This document shows positions 43,229 through 52,566 of a stretch of DNA of 64,000 nucleotides, one piece after another (the stretch's first letter is position 1; every line of letters begins with the position of its first letter). The notes beneath the pieces were generated by a model that was given only the letters and a program-made list of their open reading frames with translations, had not been told where the DNA came from and did not search any database. Both the position numbers and the translations under genes were made by a program. This DNA is from Pelagibius sp037652055 (lineage in GTDB: Bacteria > Pseudomonadota > Alphaproteobacteria > Kiloniellales > Kiloniellaceae): contig NZ_JBBKAH010000003.1 in NCBI RefSeq assembly GCF_037652055.1, positions 124,001 through 188,000 of the forward strand, read 5' to 3'.

Positions 43229-44497
43229 CTAGATCCCCTGGCCCTGCGGGAAGCGGTCGATGGTGAGGCCGTCGAGCGGGATGTCGGTCTCGCGGCCCGA
43301 CAGCAGGTCGGCCAGCAGCTTTCCGGAGCCCGGGCCCATGGTCCAGCCGAGGGTGCCGTGGCCTGTATTCAGATAGAGATTGGCAAGGCGCGTCGGCCCG
43401 ATCAGCGGGCCGCCGTCGGGGATCATCGGCCGGAGGCCGGTCCAGAACTTCACCTCGGTCAGGTCGCCGCCCTTGGGGAAGAGATCCTGCACGATGTGGA
43501 ACAGCATGGCGCAGCGGCCGTGCGACAGCCGCATGTTGTAGCCGGTGAGCTCCGCCGTGCCCGCGGCGCGGATGCGGTCGCCCAGCCGGGTGATCGCCAC
43601 CTTGGACTTTTCGTCCATCATGGTGGAGACCGGGGCGCCGTCCTCGTCAACGATCGGGACGGTGACCGAGTAGCCCTTCACCGGGTAGACCTGGGTGCGG
43701 ATGCCGTGCGGGCGCACCAGCAGCGGGGTGTAGCTGCCCAGCGCCGCCACGTAGGCCTCGCCGGTCTCCAGGCCGCCACTCGTCTCGACATGCTTCACCC
43801 TGCCCGCCTCGACCACCAGGCGCTTGACGGTGGTCTCGTGCTTGAAGGTGACCCCCAGGCCGGTGGCCAGTTCGGCCAGGCGCTGGGTGAAGAGGAAGCA
43901 GTCGCCGGTCTCGTCGCCCGGCAGCAGCAGCCCGCCGGCGACCTTTTCCGCCACGTGCTTCAGCGCCGGCTCGCGCCCGATGCAGCCGGCGCGGTCGAGG
44001 ACGGCATGATCGATGCCGAATTCCTTCAGGATCTCGACGTCCTTGGCGGCGTCGTCCAGGCCTTTCTGGTCGCGGAACATCTGCAGGGTGCCGCGGCAGC
44101 GCTCGTCGTAGGCGATGCCGGTGTCGCGGCGCAGGTCCTCCAGGCAGTCGCGGCTGTAGGTGGCGACCCGCAGCATGCGCGCCTTGTTCTCGCGATAGGA
44201 GGACAGGTTGCAGTTCTTCAGCATGCGGTAGAGCCAGCGGAACATGTAGATGTCGATGCGCGGGCGGATGACCAGAGGGGAATGCTTGTGCAGCATCCAC
44301 TTCACCGCCTTCACCGGCATGCCGGGACCGGCCCAGGGGGCCGAGTAGCCGGGCGAGACCTCGCCGGCGTTGGCGAAGCTGGTTTCCATGGCCGCTTCCG
44401 GCTGGCGGTCGATGACGACCACCTCGTGCCCGGCCTTGGCCAGGTAATAGGCGGTGGAAACGCCGATCACCCCGCTGCCCAGTACGACGACCTTCAT
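43229..44497 (-). CDS. dadA: D-amino acid dehydrogenase, DadA-like
   Basis: A 422-residue FAD-dependent oxidoreductase of the DAO superfamily. The dinucleotide fold is VVVLGSGVIGVSTAYYLAKA at the N-terminus, followed by ETSFANAGEVSPGYSAPWA, a DadA hallmark, PRIDIYMFRWLYRML, and the C-terminal LNTGHGTLGWTMGPGSGK. It oxidises D-amino acids to 2-oxoacids at the membrane. It lies 60 bases downstream of the GbdR-like regulator on the same strand. The substrate could be another secondary or D-amine, since close relatives act on sarcosine-like compounds. Confidence 0.87.
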   Translation of the reverse strand: MKVVVLGSGVIGVSTAYYLAKAGHEVVVIDRQPEAAMETSFANAGEVSPGYSAPWAGPGMPVKAVKWMLHKHSPLVIRPRIDIYMFRWLYRMLKNCNLSSYRENKARMLRVATYSRDCLEDLRRDTGIAYDERCRGTLQMFRDQKGLDDAAKDVEILKEFGIDHAVLDRAGCIGREPALKHVAEKVAGGLLLPGDETGDCFLFTQRLAELATGLGVTFKHETTVKRLVVEAGRVKHVETSGGLETGEAYVAALGSYTPLLVRPHGIRTQVYPVKGYSVTVPIVDEDGAPVSTMMDEKSKVAITRLGDRIRAAGTAELTGYNMRLSHGRCAMLFHIVQDLFPKGGDLTEVKFWTGLRPMIPDGGPLIGPTRLANLYLNTGHGTLGWTMGPGSGKLLADLLSGRETDIPLDGLTIDRFPQGQGI

Positions 44498-44557
44498 GAG
44501 CGCACCAGCCCTCTCCCGCGGTCGGATGCCGCGCTTGCCTTCAGAATTGTTCGGAGT

Positions 44558-45565
44558 TTAACGCAGAATCTCGGCGGCTTCTTCGCTCGCCTCGCCCTTC
44601 AGGGGCAGGCCGCGCTCCTTGCGCGGCGTACGGCCGAAGAAGTCGCGGTAGCACTTGGAGAAGTGCGAGGCCGAAACGAAGCCGCAGGCCAGCGCCACGT
44701 CGATGACCGACATGTTGGTCTGCAGCAGCAGCAGGCGCGCCTTGTTGAGGCGCAGCTCCAGGTAATAGCGCGCCGGCGAGCGGTTGAGATACTTGCGGAA
44801 CAGACGCTCCAGCTGCCGGGTGGAAAGGTCGGCGCCGCGCGCCAGCTCGCTGCGGCTCAGCGGCTCTTCCAGGTTCTGCTCCATGGTGCCGATGACGGCC
44901 AGCAGCTTGGGGTGGCGCACACCCAGGCGCGCCGGCAGCGAGATGCGCTGGCGGTCGTGCTGGTCGCGGATGCGCTCGTGCATGAACTGGTCGGCGACGC
45001 TGGCGGCCAGCTCGTGGCCATGCTGACGGGCGATGACGTTCAGCATCATGTCGATGGCCGCCGTGCCGCCGGAGCAGGTGAAACGGTTGCGGTCGATCTC
45101 GAACAGTTCGCTGGTCACCTCGATATCCGGGAAGTCCTCGCAGAAGCCGGCGAGGTTCTCCCAGTGGATGGTGCAGCGATGCCCATCCAGCAGGCCGGCC
45201 TTGGCCAGCACGTGGCTGCCGGTGCAGATGGCGCCCAGGTCGGCGCCCCGGCGGTCGGCCTTGCGCAGCCACGCGGTCAGCCCCTTGGTACTGAGGGTGT
45301 GCACATCGATGCCGCTGCACACCACCACGGTGTCGCAGTTCTCCGCCGCGGCAAGGTCGCCGGCCACGTTAAGTTCCACCGCGTTGGACGCCGCCACCGG
45401 CCGGCCGTCCATCGAAACCAGCGTCCAGCGGTAGAGCTCCTGCCCGCTCATGCGGTTGGCAAGGCGGAAGGATTCGACCAGACCGGAGAACGGCAGGAAG
45501 GAAAACCGGGGCAACAGGACGAGGGCGATGCGCTGGGGCAGCTCTCTGGGTACGTTTCCGAACAT
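44558..45565 (-). CDS. GlxA/GbdR-type AraC-family regulator
   Basis: A 334-residue activator with an N-terminal DJ-1/PfpI-like domain (RIALVLLPRFSFLPFSG, CSGGTAAIDMMLNVIA) and a C-terminal AraC helix-turn-helix pair (ADLSTRQLERLFRKYL, then VIDVALACGFVSASHFSKCY). GbdR of Pseudomonas has this build and activates glycine betaine, dimethylglycine and sarcosine catabolism. Here the gene diverges from soxBDAG, the expected target. I place the start at the ATG at 45565, where alignment with GbdR begins; no strong ribosome site marks it and an in-frame ATG at 45622 is possible. Confidence 0.88.
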   Translation of the reverse strand: MFGNVPRELPQRIALVLLPRFSFLPFSGLVESFRLANRMSGQELYRWTLVSMDGRPVAASNAVELNVAGDLAAAENCDTVVVCSGIDVHTLSTKGLTAWLRKADRRGADLGAICTGSHVLAKAGLLDGHRCTIHWENLAGFCEDFPDIEVTSELFEIDRNRFTCSGGTAAIDMMLNVIARQHGHELAASVADQFMHERIRDQHDRQRISLPARLGVRHPKLLAVIGTMEQNLEEPLSRSELARGADLSTRQLERLFRKYLNRSPARYYLELRLNKARLLLLQTNMSVIDVALACGFVSASHFSKCYRDFFGRTPRKERGLPLKGEASEEAAEILR

Positions 45566-45606
45566 GGGGCCGAGTTTGGCTTTAATGCGCCGTCTGGAAT
45601 ACCGAT

Positions 45607-45640
45607 TTCGCGACTTTGACATAACTGGGTGTGTCGCGAA
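45607..45640. promoter_or_regulatory. Inverted repeat in the regulator/sox control region
   Basis: TTCGCGAC (45607-45614) and GTCGCGAA (45633-45640) are perfect 8-bp arms with an 18-base spacer, between the divergent GbdR-like and soxB genes. It could be the regulator's binding site; the spacer is longer than usual for AraC-type half-sites, so this is a candidate only. Confidence 0.4.
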
Positions 45641-45857
45641 CAGAGAATTTTCCGCCGGGGAATCGCGAGCCCCGGAACGGCCGATCGAGTGCCCTGACGC
45701 CTGATGCAATGGGGCGGGGCGCGGCCGGAATCGCAGGGGATCCTGGGGCGTCGTTGCCATTCCGGACATGGGGTGCCAGCATGGTTAACCGAGGCTCAAA
45801 CAGCCCGGCGGGACCGCAGCCCGGCGGCCGGGCGAACCACGGGGAAGCACGACGCGC

Positions 45858-47111
45858 ATGAAGCCGCGCTATTCAGTTTTCAGTCTGCTGCGCAACGCCT
45901 TCAGCTACCACGAGAACTGGCAGCAGGCCTGGCAGAGCGCCGCACCCAAGCCGCGCTACGACGTGGTCATCGTCGGCGGCGGCGGCCACGGCCTGGCGAC
46001 CGCCTACTACCTGGCCAAGCTGCACGGCGTGAAGTCCATCGCCGTGATCGAGCGCGGCTGGCTGGGCGGCGGCAACACCGGGCGCAATACCACCATCGTG
46101 CGCTCCAACTACCTGTGGGACCAGTCGGCGGCGCTCTACGAGCATGCCCTGAAGCTGTGGGAAGGCCTCTCCCAGGACCTCAACTACAACGTCATGTTCT
46201 CCCAGCGCGGGGTGCTCAACCTGGCGCACAACCAGCACGACTTGCGGGAAACCCTGAGGCGGGTGAACGCCAACCTGCTGAACGGCATCGACTCCGAGTT
46301 CCTCAATGCCCAGCAGGTAAAGGAAATGGTGCCGGTTATCGACCTGCGCGCCGGCGGGCGCTACCCGGTGCTGGGCGCCAGCCTGCAGCGCCGCGGCGGC
46401 ACCGCGCGCCACGATGCCGTCGCCTGGGGTTACGCGCGCGCGGCCAACGCGCTGGGTGTCGACATCATCCAGGAATGCCCGGTGAACGGCTTCCGTATCG
46501 AAAACGGCAAGGTGAAGGGCGTCGAGACCGCCAAGGGCTACATCGAGGCCGGCAAGGTCGGCATCGTCACCGCCGGCCACTCCAGCGTCATGGCCAACAT
46601 GGCCGGCTTCCGTCTGCCGGTGCAGTCCGTGCCGCTGCAGGCCCTGGTGTCGGAACCGGTGAAGCCGGTCATCGACACCGTGGTGATGTCCGGGGCGGTG
46701 CACGCCTACATCAGCCAGTCCGACAAGGGCGAGCTGGTGATCGGCGCCGGCGTCGACGGCTATATCGGCTACGGCCAGCGCGGCTCCATGCAGGTGACCG
46801 AGGAAACCCTGGCCGCGATCTGCGAGCTGTTCCCGCTGTTCCGCCGCATGCGCATGCTGCGCCAGTGGGGCGGCATCGTCGACGTCTGCCCGGACGCCAG
46901 CCCGATCCTCTCCAAGACGCCGGTCGGAAACCTCTACCTCAACTGCGGCTGGGGCACCGGCGGCTTCAAGGCGACCCCCGGCTCCGGCTGGGCCTTCGCC
47001 CACACCATCGCCCACGACGCGCCGCACGAGCTGAACGCGGCCTTCTCTCTCGACCGCTTCCGCAGCGGCTTCCTCATCGACGAGCACGGCGCGGCGGCCG
47101 TGGCGCACTAG
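45858..47111 (+). CDS. soxB: Sarcosine oxidase beta subunit SoxB
   Basis: A 417-residue FAD- and FMN-binding subunit of heterotetrameric sarcosine oxidase. VVIVGGGGHGLATAYYLAK near residue 36 is the FAD fold, followed by GNTGRNTTIVRSNYLWD and, near the C-terminus, YLNCGWGTGGFKATPGSGW. The enzyme demethylates sarcosine to glycine, passing the methyl to tetrahydrofolate as methylene-THF and making hydrogen peroxide. GGGGAAG precedes the ATG. First gene of soxBDAG. Confidence 0.96.
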   Translation: MKPRYSVFSLLRNAFSYHENWQQAWQSAAPKPRYDVVIVGGGGHGLATAYYLAKLHGVKSIAVIERGWLGGGNTGRNTTIVRSNYLWDQSAALYEHALKLWEGLSQDLNYNVMFSQRGVLNLAHNQHDLRETLRRVNANLLNGIDSEFLNAQQVKEMVPVIDLRAGGRYPVLGASLQRRGGTARHDAVAWGYARAANALGVDIIQECPVNGFRIENGKVKGVETAKGYIEAGKVGIVTAGHSSVMANMAGFRLPVQSVPLQALVSEPVKPVIDTVVMSGAVHAYISQSDKGELVIGAGVDGYIGYGQRGSMQVTEETLAAICELFPLFRRMRMLRQWGGIVDVCPDASPILSKTPVGNLYLNCGWGTGGFKATPGSGWAFAHTIAHDAPHELNAAFSLDRFRSGFLIDEHGAAAVAH

Positions 47112-47131
47112 AGCTTCAGAGAACGCAAAAG

Positions 47132-47425
47132 ATGCTGTTGATTTCCTGCCCCCACTGCGGCCCGCGCGCCGAGACCGAGTTCCACTGCGGCGGCGAGGCG
47201 CACATCGAGCGCCCCGAGCAGCCCGACAACCTCTCCGACGCCGAGTGGGCGGAGTTCGTCTTCCTGCGCAACAACCCCAAGGGCCTGCTGCTGGAGCGCT
47301 GGCACCATTCGCAGGGCTGCCGGCGCTGGTTCAACGCCGCGCGCGATACCGTGACCTACGAGATCCTCGCCATCTATCCCATGGGTTCGCAGCCGCCGGC
47401 GCTCGACCCACGGCGCTACGTCTGA
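47132..47425 (+). CDS. soxD: Sarcosine oxidase delta subunit SoxD
   Basis: A 97-residue zinc-binding subunit. LISCPHCGPRAETEF at the N-terminus and the later HSQGCRRWF hold the Cys and His ligands, with RNNPKGLLLERWHH between them. It stabilises the heterotetramer. It lies 20 bases after soxB and 13 before soxA. Confidence 0.95.
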   Translation: MLLISCPHCGPRAETEFHCGGEAHIERPEQPDNLSDAEWAEFVFLRNNPKGLLLERWHHSQGCRRWFNAARDTVTYEILAIYPMGSQPPALDPRRYV

Positions 47426-47438
47426 GGAGTAGGCGCCA

Positions 47439-50400
47439 GTGGCCGGAAAGATGCGTTTGCCCCAGGGCGGTCTCGTCGAGCGCGACCGTCGCCTGACCTT
47501 CACCTTCGACGGCAGGAGCTACCAGGGCCTGGCCGGCGACACCCTCGCCTCCGCCCTGCTCGCCAACGGCGTCCACCTGGTCGGGCGCAGCTTCAAGTAC
47601 CACCGCCCGCGCGGCATCGTCAGCGCCGGGGCGGAGGAACCCAACGCTTTGATGCAGGTCGGCGACGACCCCCGCACCGAACCGAACCTGAAGGCCCCGC
47701 AGGTAGAGCTGGTGGACGGCCTGAAGGCGCGCTCGCAGAACGCCTGGCCGTCGCTCGACTTCGACGTCGGCGCGGTGAACAGCCTGATGTCGCGTTTCCT
47801 GCCGTCGGGCTTCTACTACAAGACCTTCATGTGGCCTGCGTCGGCCTGGAAGACCTACGAGCATTTCATCCGCGCCGCCGCCGGCCTCGGCCGTTCGCCG
47901 CGCGAGCGCGACCCCGACCACTACGACAAGACCTTTGCCCATTGCGACGTGCTGGTCGTCGGTGGCGGCCCGGCCGGCATCGCCGCCGCCCTGGCCGCCG
48001 GGCGCAGCGGCGCCCGCGTGGTGCTGGCCGAACAGGACCCTATGCTGGGCGGCGCCCTGCTCAGCCAGCAGGGCGAGGTGATCAACGGCCAGCCGGCGCT
48101 GGCCTGGGTCGCCGAAGCGGAAGCGGAGCTGCACGCCATGCCGGAGGTGCGCATCCTGAAGCGCACCATCTGCTACGCCGCCTTCGACCACAACTTCTTC
48201 GGCCTGGTGGAGAGCGTCACCGACCACCTGCCGCACCCGGCGGAGAGTCTTCCGCGCAAGCGGTTGTGGAAATTGCGCACCAAGCAGGTCATCTACGCCA
48301 CCGGCGCCATCGAGCGGCCGCTGGTCTTCGCCGACAACGACCGCCCCGGCGTGATGACCGCCTCCGCCGTGCAGACATACCTGAACCGCTTCGCGGTGAA
48401 GCCCGGCACCCGCGCGGTGGTCTTCACCAACAACGACAGCGGCTACGGCGCCGCGCTCGACATGGTGGCCGCCGGCATCGAGGTGGCCGCCGTGGTCGAC
48501 GCCCGCCCCTCCCCCGCCGGGACGCTGACCGAGCGCGCCGAGGCGCAGGGCCTGCGCATCATGCCTGACTCCGCCATCGTCGCCGTGGAAGGCACCAAGC
48601 GGGTGAAGGGCGTGCGCATCGCCGAGCTCAGCTCCGACGGCAAGCACGCGACCGGCACGCCGGAGGCCATCGCCTGCGACCTGGTCGCCAACTCCGGCGG
48701 CTGGAATCCCACGGTGCACCTGTTCTGCCAGGCCAAGGGCAAGTTGCGCTGGGACGACGCCCACGCCTGCTTCGTACCGGACGAGGCCATGCAGGCGGGC
48801 CAGCACACCGTAGGCGCCGCCAACGGCAGTTTCGGATTGGGCGCCTGCCTGCGGGAAGGTCACGACACCGGCGTCGGCGCCGCCACCGCCGCCGCGCGCG
48901 ACTTTACCGCCGCCGAGGGCACCGCCCCGCGGGCCGAGGACCACGACTTCCTGCCCGGCCGCTGGCTGTGGCTGGTGCCGGGCGAGCAGCCGCTGGGGCG
49001 CAAAGCCAAGCACTTCGTCGACCAGCAGAACGACGTTACCGCCGCCGACCTGAAGCTGGCGCTGCGCGAGGGCTACCGCTCCATCGAGCACGTGAAGCGC
49101 TACACCACCACGGGCATGGCCACCGACCAGGGCAAGATGGGCAACGTGAACGCCATCGGCATTGTCGCCGACGAGCTCGGCGGCCATCTGCCCGACGTCG
49201 GCGTCACCACCTTCCGGCCGCCCTACACCCCGGTCACCTTCGGTGCCTTCGCGGGCCGCGACGTCGACGACCTGCTGGACCCCGTCCGCCGCACGCCGAT
49301 GCACGCCTGGCACGAGCGCAACGGCGCCCTCTTCGAGGACGTCGGCCAGTGGCGCCGCGCCTGGTACTACCCGCGCCACGGCGAGGACATGCACGCCGCG
49401 GTGAACCGCGAGGTGAAGGCGGTACGCGACTCCCTCGGCATCCTCGATGCGACGACCCTCGGCAAGATCGACATCCAGGGCCCGGACGCTGCAGAGTTCC
49501 TCAATCGCGTCTACACCAACGCCTGGCTGAAGCTCGGCATCGGGCGCTGCCGCTACGGCCTGATGCTGAAGGAAGACGGCATGGTGATGGACGACGGCGT
49601 CACCACGCGCCTGGGCGAGCAGCACTACCTGATGACCACGACGTCAGGCAACGCCGCGGCGGTAATGGGTCACCTGGACGACTACCTGCAGACCGAGTGG
49701 CCGCACCTCAAGGTCTACCTGACCTCGGTGACCGAGCAGTTCGCGACCATGACGATCTCCGGCCCCAACGCGCGCCGGCTGCTGGCCGAGCTGAGCGACG
49801 CCGACCTCTCGCCGGAGGCCCTGCCGCACATGGCCTACACGCCCGGCAAGGTGGCCGGTGTGCCGGCGCGCATTTTCCGCATCTCCTTCACCGGCGAGTG
49901 CTCCTACGAGATCAACGTGCCGGCCTCCTTCGGCATGGCGGTGTGGCAGACCCTGATGACCGCGGGCGAACGCTACGGCATCACCCCCTACGGCACCGAA
50001 GCGATGCACGTACTGCGCGCCGAGAAGGGCTACATCATCGTCGGCCAGGAAACCGACGGATCGGTGACGCCGCTCGACCTCGGCATGGACTGGATCGTCT
50101 CCAAGACCAAGGACTTCGTCGGCAAGCGCTCGCTGACCCGCGCGGACATGGCCAAACCCGATCGCAAGCAGCTCGTCGGCCTGCTGACCAAGGATCCCAA
50201 AGAGGTGCTGCCGGAAGGCGCCCAGCTGGTCGCGGAGGTGCTGCCGAAGCCGCCGATGCCGATGCTGGGGCACGTCACCTCCAGCTACTGGTCGCCGAAC
50301 TGCGGGCGCTCCATCGCCATGGCCCTGGTGAAAGGCGGCCTCGCGCGCAAGGGCGAGACGCTCTTCGCGCCGCTCAGCGACGGACGCACCATCGCCTGCA

Positions 50401-50453
50401 TCGTCGCCGACTCGCCCGTGTTCTTCGACCCTGAAGGGGAGCGCCTGAAATGA
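47439..50453 (+). CDS. soxA: Sarcosine oxidase alpha subunit SoxA
   Basis: A 1004-residue subunit. An N-terminal 2Fe-2S-like (Fer2_4) domain (LAGDTLASALLANGVHLVGR, FKYHRPRGI) comes first, then an NAD-binding fold (VLVVGGGPAGIAAALAAGRS near 170), and a C-terminal folate-binding GcvT-like domain (about 600-1000) with KIDIQGPDAAEFLNRVYTN and FTGECSYEINVP. It carries the tetrahydrofolate site where the sarcosine methyl is captured. The start is a GTG at 47439 with GAGGAG upstream. Overlaps soxG by four bases. Confidence 0.96.
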   Translation: MAGKMRLPQGGLVERDRRLTFTFDGRSYQGLAGDTLASALLANGVHLVGRSFKYHRPRGIVSAGAEEPNALMQVGDDPRTEPNLKAPQVELVDGLKARSQNAWPSLDFDVGAVNSLMSRFLPSGFYYKTFMWPASAWKTYEHFIRAAAGLGRSPRERDPDHYDKTFAHCDVLVVGGGPAGIAAALAAGRSGARVVLAEQDPMLGGALLSQQGEVINGQPALAWVAEAEAELHAMPEVRILKRTICYAAFDHNFFGLVESVTDHLPHPAESLPRKRLWKLRTKQVIYATGAIERPLVFADNDRPGVMTASAVQTYLNRFAVKPGTRAVVFTNNDSGYGAALDMVAAGIEVAAVVDARPSPAGTLTERAEAQGLRIMPDSAIVAVEGTKRVKGVRIAELSSDGKHATGTPEAIACDLVANSGGWNPTVHLFCQAKGKLRWDDAHACFVPDEAMQAGQHTVGAANGSFGLGACLREGHDTGVGAATAAARDFTAAEGTAPRAEDHDFLPGRWLWLVPGEQPLGRKAKHFVDQQNDVTAADLKLALREGYRSIEHVKRYTTTGMATDQGKMGNVNAIGIVADELGGHLPDVGVTTFRPPYTPVTFGAFAGRDVDDLLDPVRRTPMHAWHERNGALFEDVGQWRRAWYYPRHGEDMHAAVNREVKAVRDSLGILDATTLGKIDIQGPDAAEFLNRVYTNAWLKLGIGRCRYGLMLKEDGMVMDDGVTTRLGEQHYLMTTTSGNAAAVMGHLDDYLQTEWPHLKVYLTSVTEQFATMTISGPNARRLLAELSDADLSPEALPHMAYTPGKVAGVPARIFRISFTGECSYEINVPASFGMAVWQTLMTAGERYGITPYGTEAMHVLRAEKGYIIVGQETDGSVTPLDLGMDWIVSKTKDFVGKRSLTRADMAKPDRKQLVGLLTKDPKEVLPEGAQLVAEVLPKPPMPMLGHVTSSYWSPNCGRSIAMALVKGGLARKGETLFAPLSDGRTIACIVADSPVFFDPEGERLK

Positions 50454-51085
50454 TCGAGCCCTATCTGCGCCAGAGCGCCCTCGACCACCTCGGCCTCGCC
50501 GGGCGAACCATCGACGCAGCGGGCGACATCGCCGTGCGTCTTGCCGAAAAGCCGCTGCCGGCCGCCGTAAACCTGCGCGGTGATGCCGGCGATCCCGCCT
50601 TCGTCGCGGCACTCCGCGACGCCCTCGGCGTCGAGCCGCCGACGGCGCCGAACACCACGGCGACGGGCGGCAGCGTCACGCTGCTGTGGCTCGGCCCCGA
50701 CGAGTGGCTGGCGGTCGAGCATGCGGCAACGCCGGAGGCGGAGATGCGGCTGGCTTCGAAGCTGCGCAACGCTCTCGGGGATCTGCACGCGGCAGTGACG
50801 GAGGTCGGCGAGCAATATGCCTGCATCCACATCGCCGGCAATCACGCCCGCGACGTCATCGCCAAAGGTTGCCCACTGGACCTGCACCCGCGAGTCTTCG
50901 GTGGAACCGGACACTGTGCCCAGAGCCATCTTTCCAAGGCCTCGATCATCCTCCACCAAGTCGACGATCGCGGCGCGGACGGCGCGGCCTACGACCTCTA
51001 CGTCCGTCGCTCCTTCTCGGACTATCTCTGGCATTGGCTGGAAAGCGCGGCGCGCGAGTACGGCCTGGCGGTAGTGGCGCCCTAA
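50450..51085 (+). CDS. soxG: Sarcosine oxidase gamma subunit SoxG
   Basis: A 211-residue GcvT-like subunit of sarcosine oxidase. Its start overlaps the soxA stop (ATGA), a sign of translational coupling. Characteristic parts are SVTLLWLGPDEWLAVE near residue 76, GNHARDVIAKGCPLDLHP and VRRSFSDYLWHWL at the C-terminus. Last gene of soxBDAG. Confidence 0.94.
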   Translation: MIEPYLRQSALDHLGLAGRTIDAAGDIAVRLAEKPLPAAVNLRGDAGDPAFVAALRDALGVEPPTAPNTTATGGSVTLLWLGPDEWLAVEHAATPEAEMRLASKLRNALGDLHAAVTEVGEQYACIHIAGNHARDVIAKGCPLDLHPRVFGGTGHCAQSHLSKASIILHQVDDRGADGAAYDLYVRRSFSDYLWHWLESAAREYGLAVVAP

Positions 51086-51178
51086 AGCCTGGGCGAGACA
51101 GCGCGCGTTACGCGAGTAACGAAACGATCGGCTCCTGAACCCCGATGGAAATACGGCCCGTATATAACGACGTCTGAA

Positions 51179-51253
51179 CGGGTTGACGCCTCGAGCGCGA
51201 GGCCGTCGACAGAGTCAGCCGAACCCGCAGGAATGCTCTCAGGTCATTCCTGC
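51179..51253 (+). ncRNA. Structured leader upstream of cytochrome P450 gene, candidate riboswitch or attenuator
   Basis: CGGGTT (51179-51184) pairs with AACCCG (51222-51227) around an inner hairpin CCTCG-AGCG-CGAGG (51189-51202). Directly after, GCAGGAATG (51227-51235) and CATTCCTGC (51245-51253) form a perfect 9-bp hairpin with loop CTCTCAGGT, followed by TTTCGTTGT. The start codon is at 51277. CTCTCAGGT resembles a conserved piece of the glycine riboswitch, but the GGAGAG and CCGAAGG parts are missing, so I do not assign a class. Confidence 0.45.
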
Positions 51254-51276
51254 TTTCGTTGTAGGGAGACGTATCG

Positions 51277-52494
51277 ATGCCTCAGGTCGCCGACGCCAAT
51301 GGTGCGGCCCAGCCCGCCGTCGTAACGGTCCATGAACTAGAAGCGGACCCGCACGGCGTGTTCCGCCATCACCGGGCCATCGCGCCTGTTATTCAGCGGG
51401 ACGACGGCAGCTTCCTTGTCCTGCGCGCCCGAGAGAGCGAAGAGCTGCTGAAGGACAAGCGGTTCTGCCAGCCGGGGGCGGCCTTCGCAAAGCTGCGCGG
51501 CATCAACAACGGCATGCTCCTTGCTCTTTTCGATCAGACGATGCTGACCTCCAACGGCACGATGCACCGCAGGCGACGCTCGCCCTTCACCCGGGCTTTC
51601 GCCCTGCGCATGATCGTCGCCCTGCGCCCCAGCATCCGCCAGGCCGCGCACAATCTGCTCGACGATTGGGCTGGCGAGGAGGTGGATTTCGTCGACCGCT
51701 ATGCGGCGCTGCTGCCCGCCCACCTCATCAGCGAGATGCTCGGCCTCGCCAAGGAGGACATCCCGCACTTCACCCAGTGTGTTTATGAGGTCAGCCGCGC
51801 CCTGAGCTTCACATTCGGCCCCGAAGACCTGCCCGCCATCGAGCGAGCGGCCCAGGATCTTTACAGCTACGTCACGCATGTCCTTGAGACTAAACGGCGC
51901 AGGCCCTCAGGCGATTTCCTCTCCAACTTTCTGACCGACGTGAAAGCGGCCGGCGATCTTTCCCCGCTGGATTCCGTCATCCAGGTCATGACGGTGATCA
52001 TCGGGGGCACCGATACCACCCGTGTAGCCATGGCCATGCTCGTCGGAATGTTGCTGGAACATCCAGAGCAGTGGGAAGCAGTCTTGCAGGACCGCAGACT
52101 GGTTCAGGGTGCGGTGAAAGAGGCTCTGCGCTTCGAGCCCAGCGTCGGCTCGGTGTCACGCATGACGACCGAGGATGTTGCGGTGGGAGACTATCTGCTG
52201 CCGGCTGGCCGCTATGTCACTTTCTCGGTCATGTCGGCGATGCGTGATGAGGCCGTCTATGAGAAGCCGGACAGATTCGATATCCGGCGCCGCGATCACC
52301 CGCGGCTTCATCCTGTTTTCGGAGCGGGGTCGCACCGCTGCCTGGGCGAGGCGCTGGCGCTGGCGGAACTTGAGGAGGGCCTCACCGCGCTGCTGGAGCG
52401 TTTCCCCCGGCTGAGACTGATCGAGGGCCTGCCGAGGGTCAGTGGCCATGCCGGCATCCGCCGCATCGGGCCCATGCCGGTACGCTGGGCCTGA
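51277..52494 (+). CDS. Cytochrome P450
   Basis: A 405-residue soluble bacterial P450. The I-helix oxygen-activating motif is VIIGGTDTTR near residue 242, the K-helix ExxR is in VKEALRFEP near 281, and the heme loop is FGAGSHRCLGEAL with Cys ligand near 355. GGGAG is nine bases before the ATG. No ferredoxin or reductase gene adjoins it. In this neighbourhood of N-methyl metabolism an oxidative N-demethylation (as in stachydrine demethylase) is a possible role, by context only. The leader is structured (51179-51253). Confidence 0.92.
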   Translation: MPQVADANGAAQPAVVTVHELEADPHGVFRHHRAIAPVIQRDDGSFLVLRARESEELLKDKRFCQPGAAFAKLRGINNGMLLALFDQTMLTSNGTMHRRRRSPFTRAFALRMIVALRPSIRQAAHNLLDDWAGEEVDFVDRYAALLPAHLISEMLGLAKEDIPHFTQCVYEVSRALSFTFGPEDLPAIERAAQDLYSYVTHVLETKRRRPSGDFLSNFLTDVKAAGDLSPLDSVIQVMTVIIGGTDTTRVAMAMLVGMLLEHPEQWEAVLQDRRLVQGAVKEALRFEPSVGSVSRMTTEDVAVGDYLLPAGRYVTFSVMSAMRDEAVYEKPDRFDIRRRDHPRLHPVFGAGSHRCLGEALALAELEEGLTALLERFPRLRLIEGLPRVSGHAGIRRIGPMPVRWA

Positions 52495-52511
52495 CCGTCT
52501 TTCCCAGACCA

Positions 52512-52541
52512 GAACGGCCGCTCCCAGGGGAGCGGCCGTTC
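52512..52541. terminator. Bidirectional terminator between P450 and MttB-like genes
   Basis: GAACGGCCGCTCCC and GGGAGCGGCCGTTC form a perfect 14-bp inverted repeat with a two-base centre, between convergent genes. CGTCATT follows on the plus side. Confidence 0.8.
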
Positions 52542-52566
52542 GTCATTGCACCCGATCGGGCGAGCC

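Noticed and set aside
51179..51253. Glycine riboswitch
   Set aside because: The loop CTCTCAGGT matches a conserved segment, but GGAGAG and the CCGAAGG core are absent and the loop is closed by its own stem, which is not how the aptamer folds.
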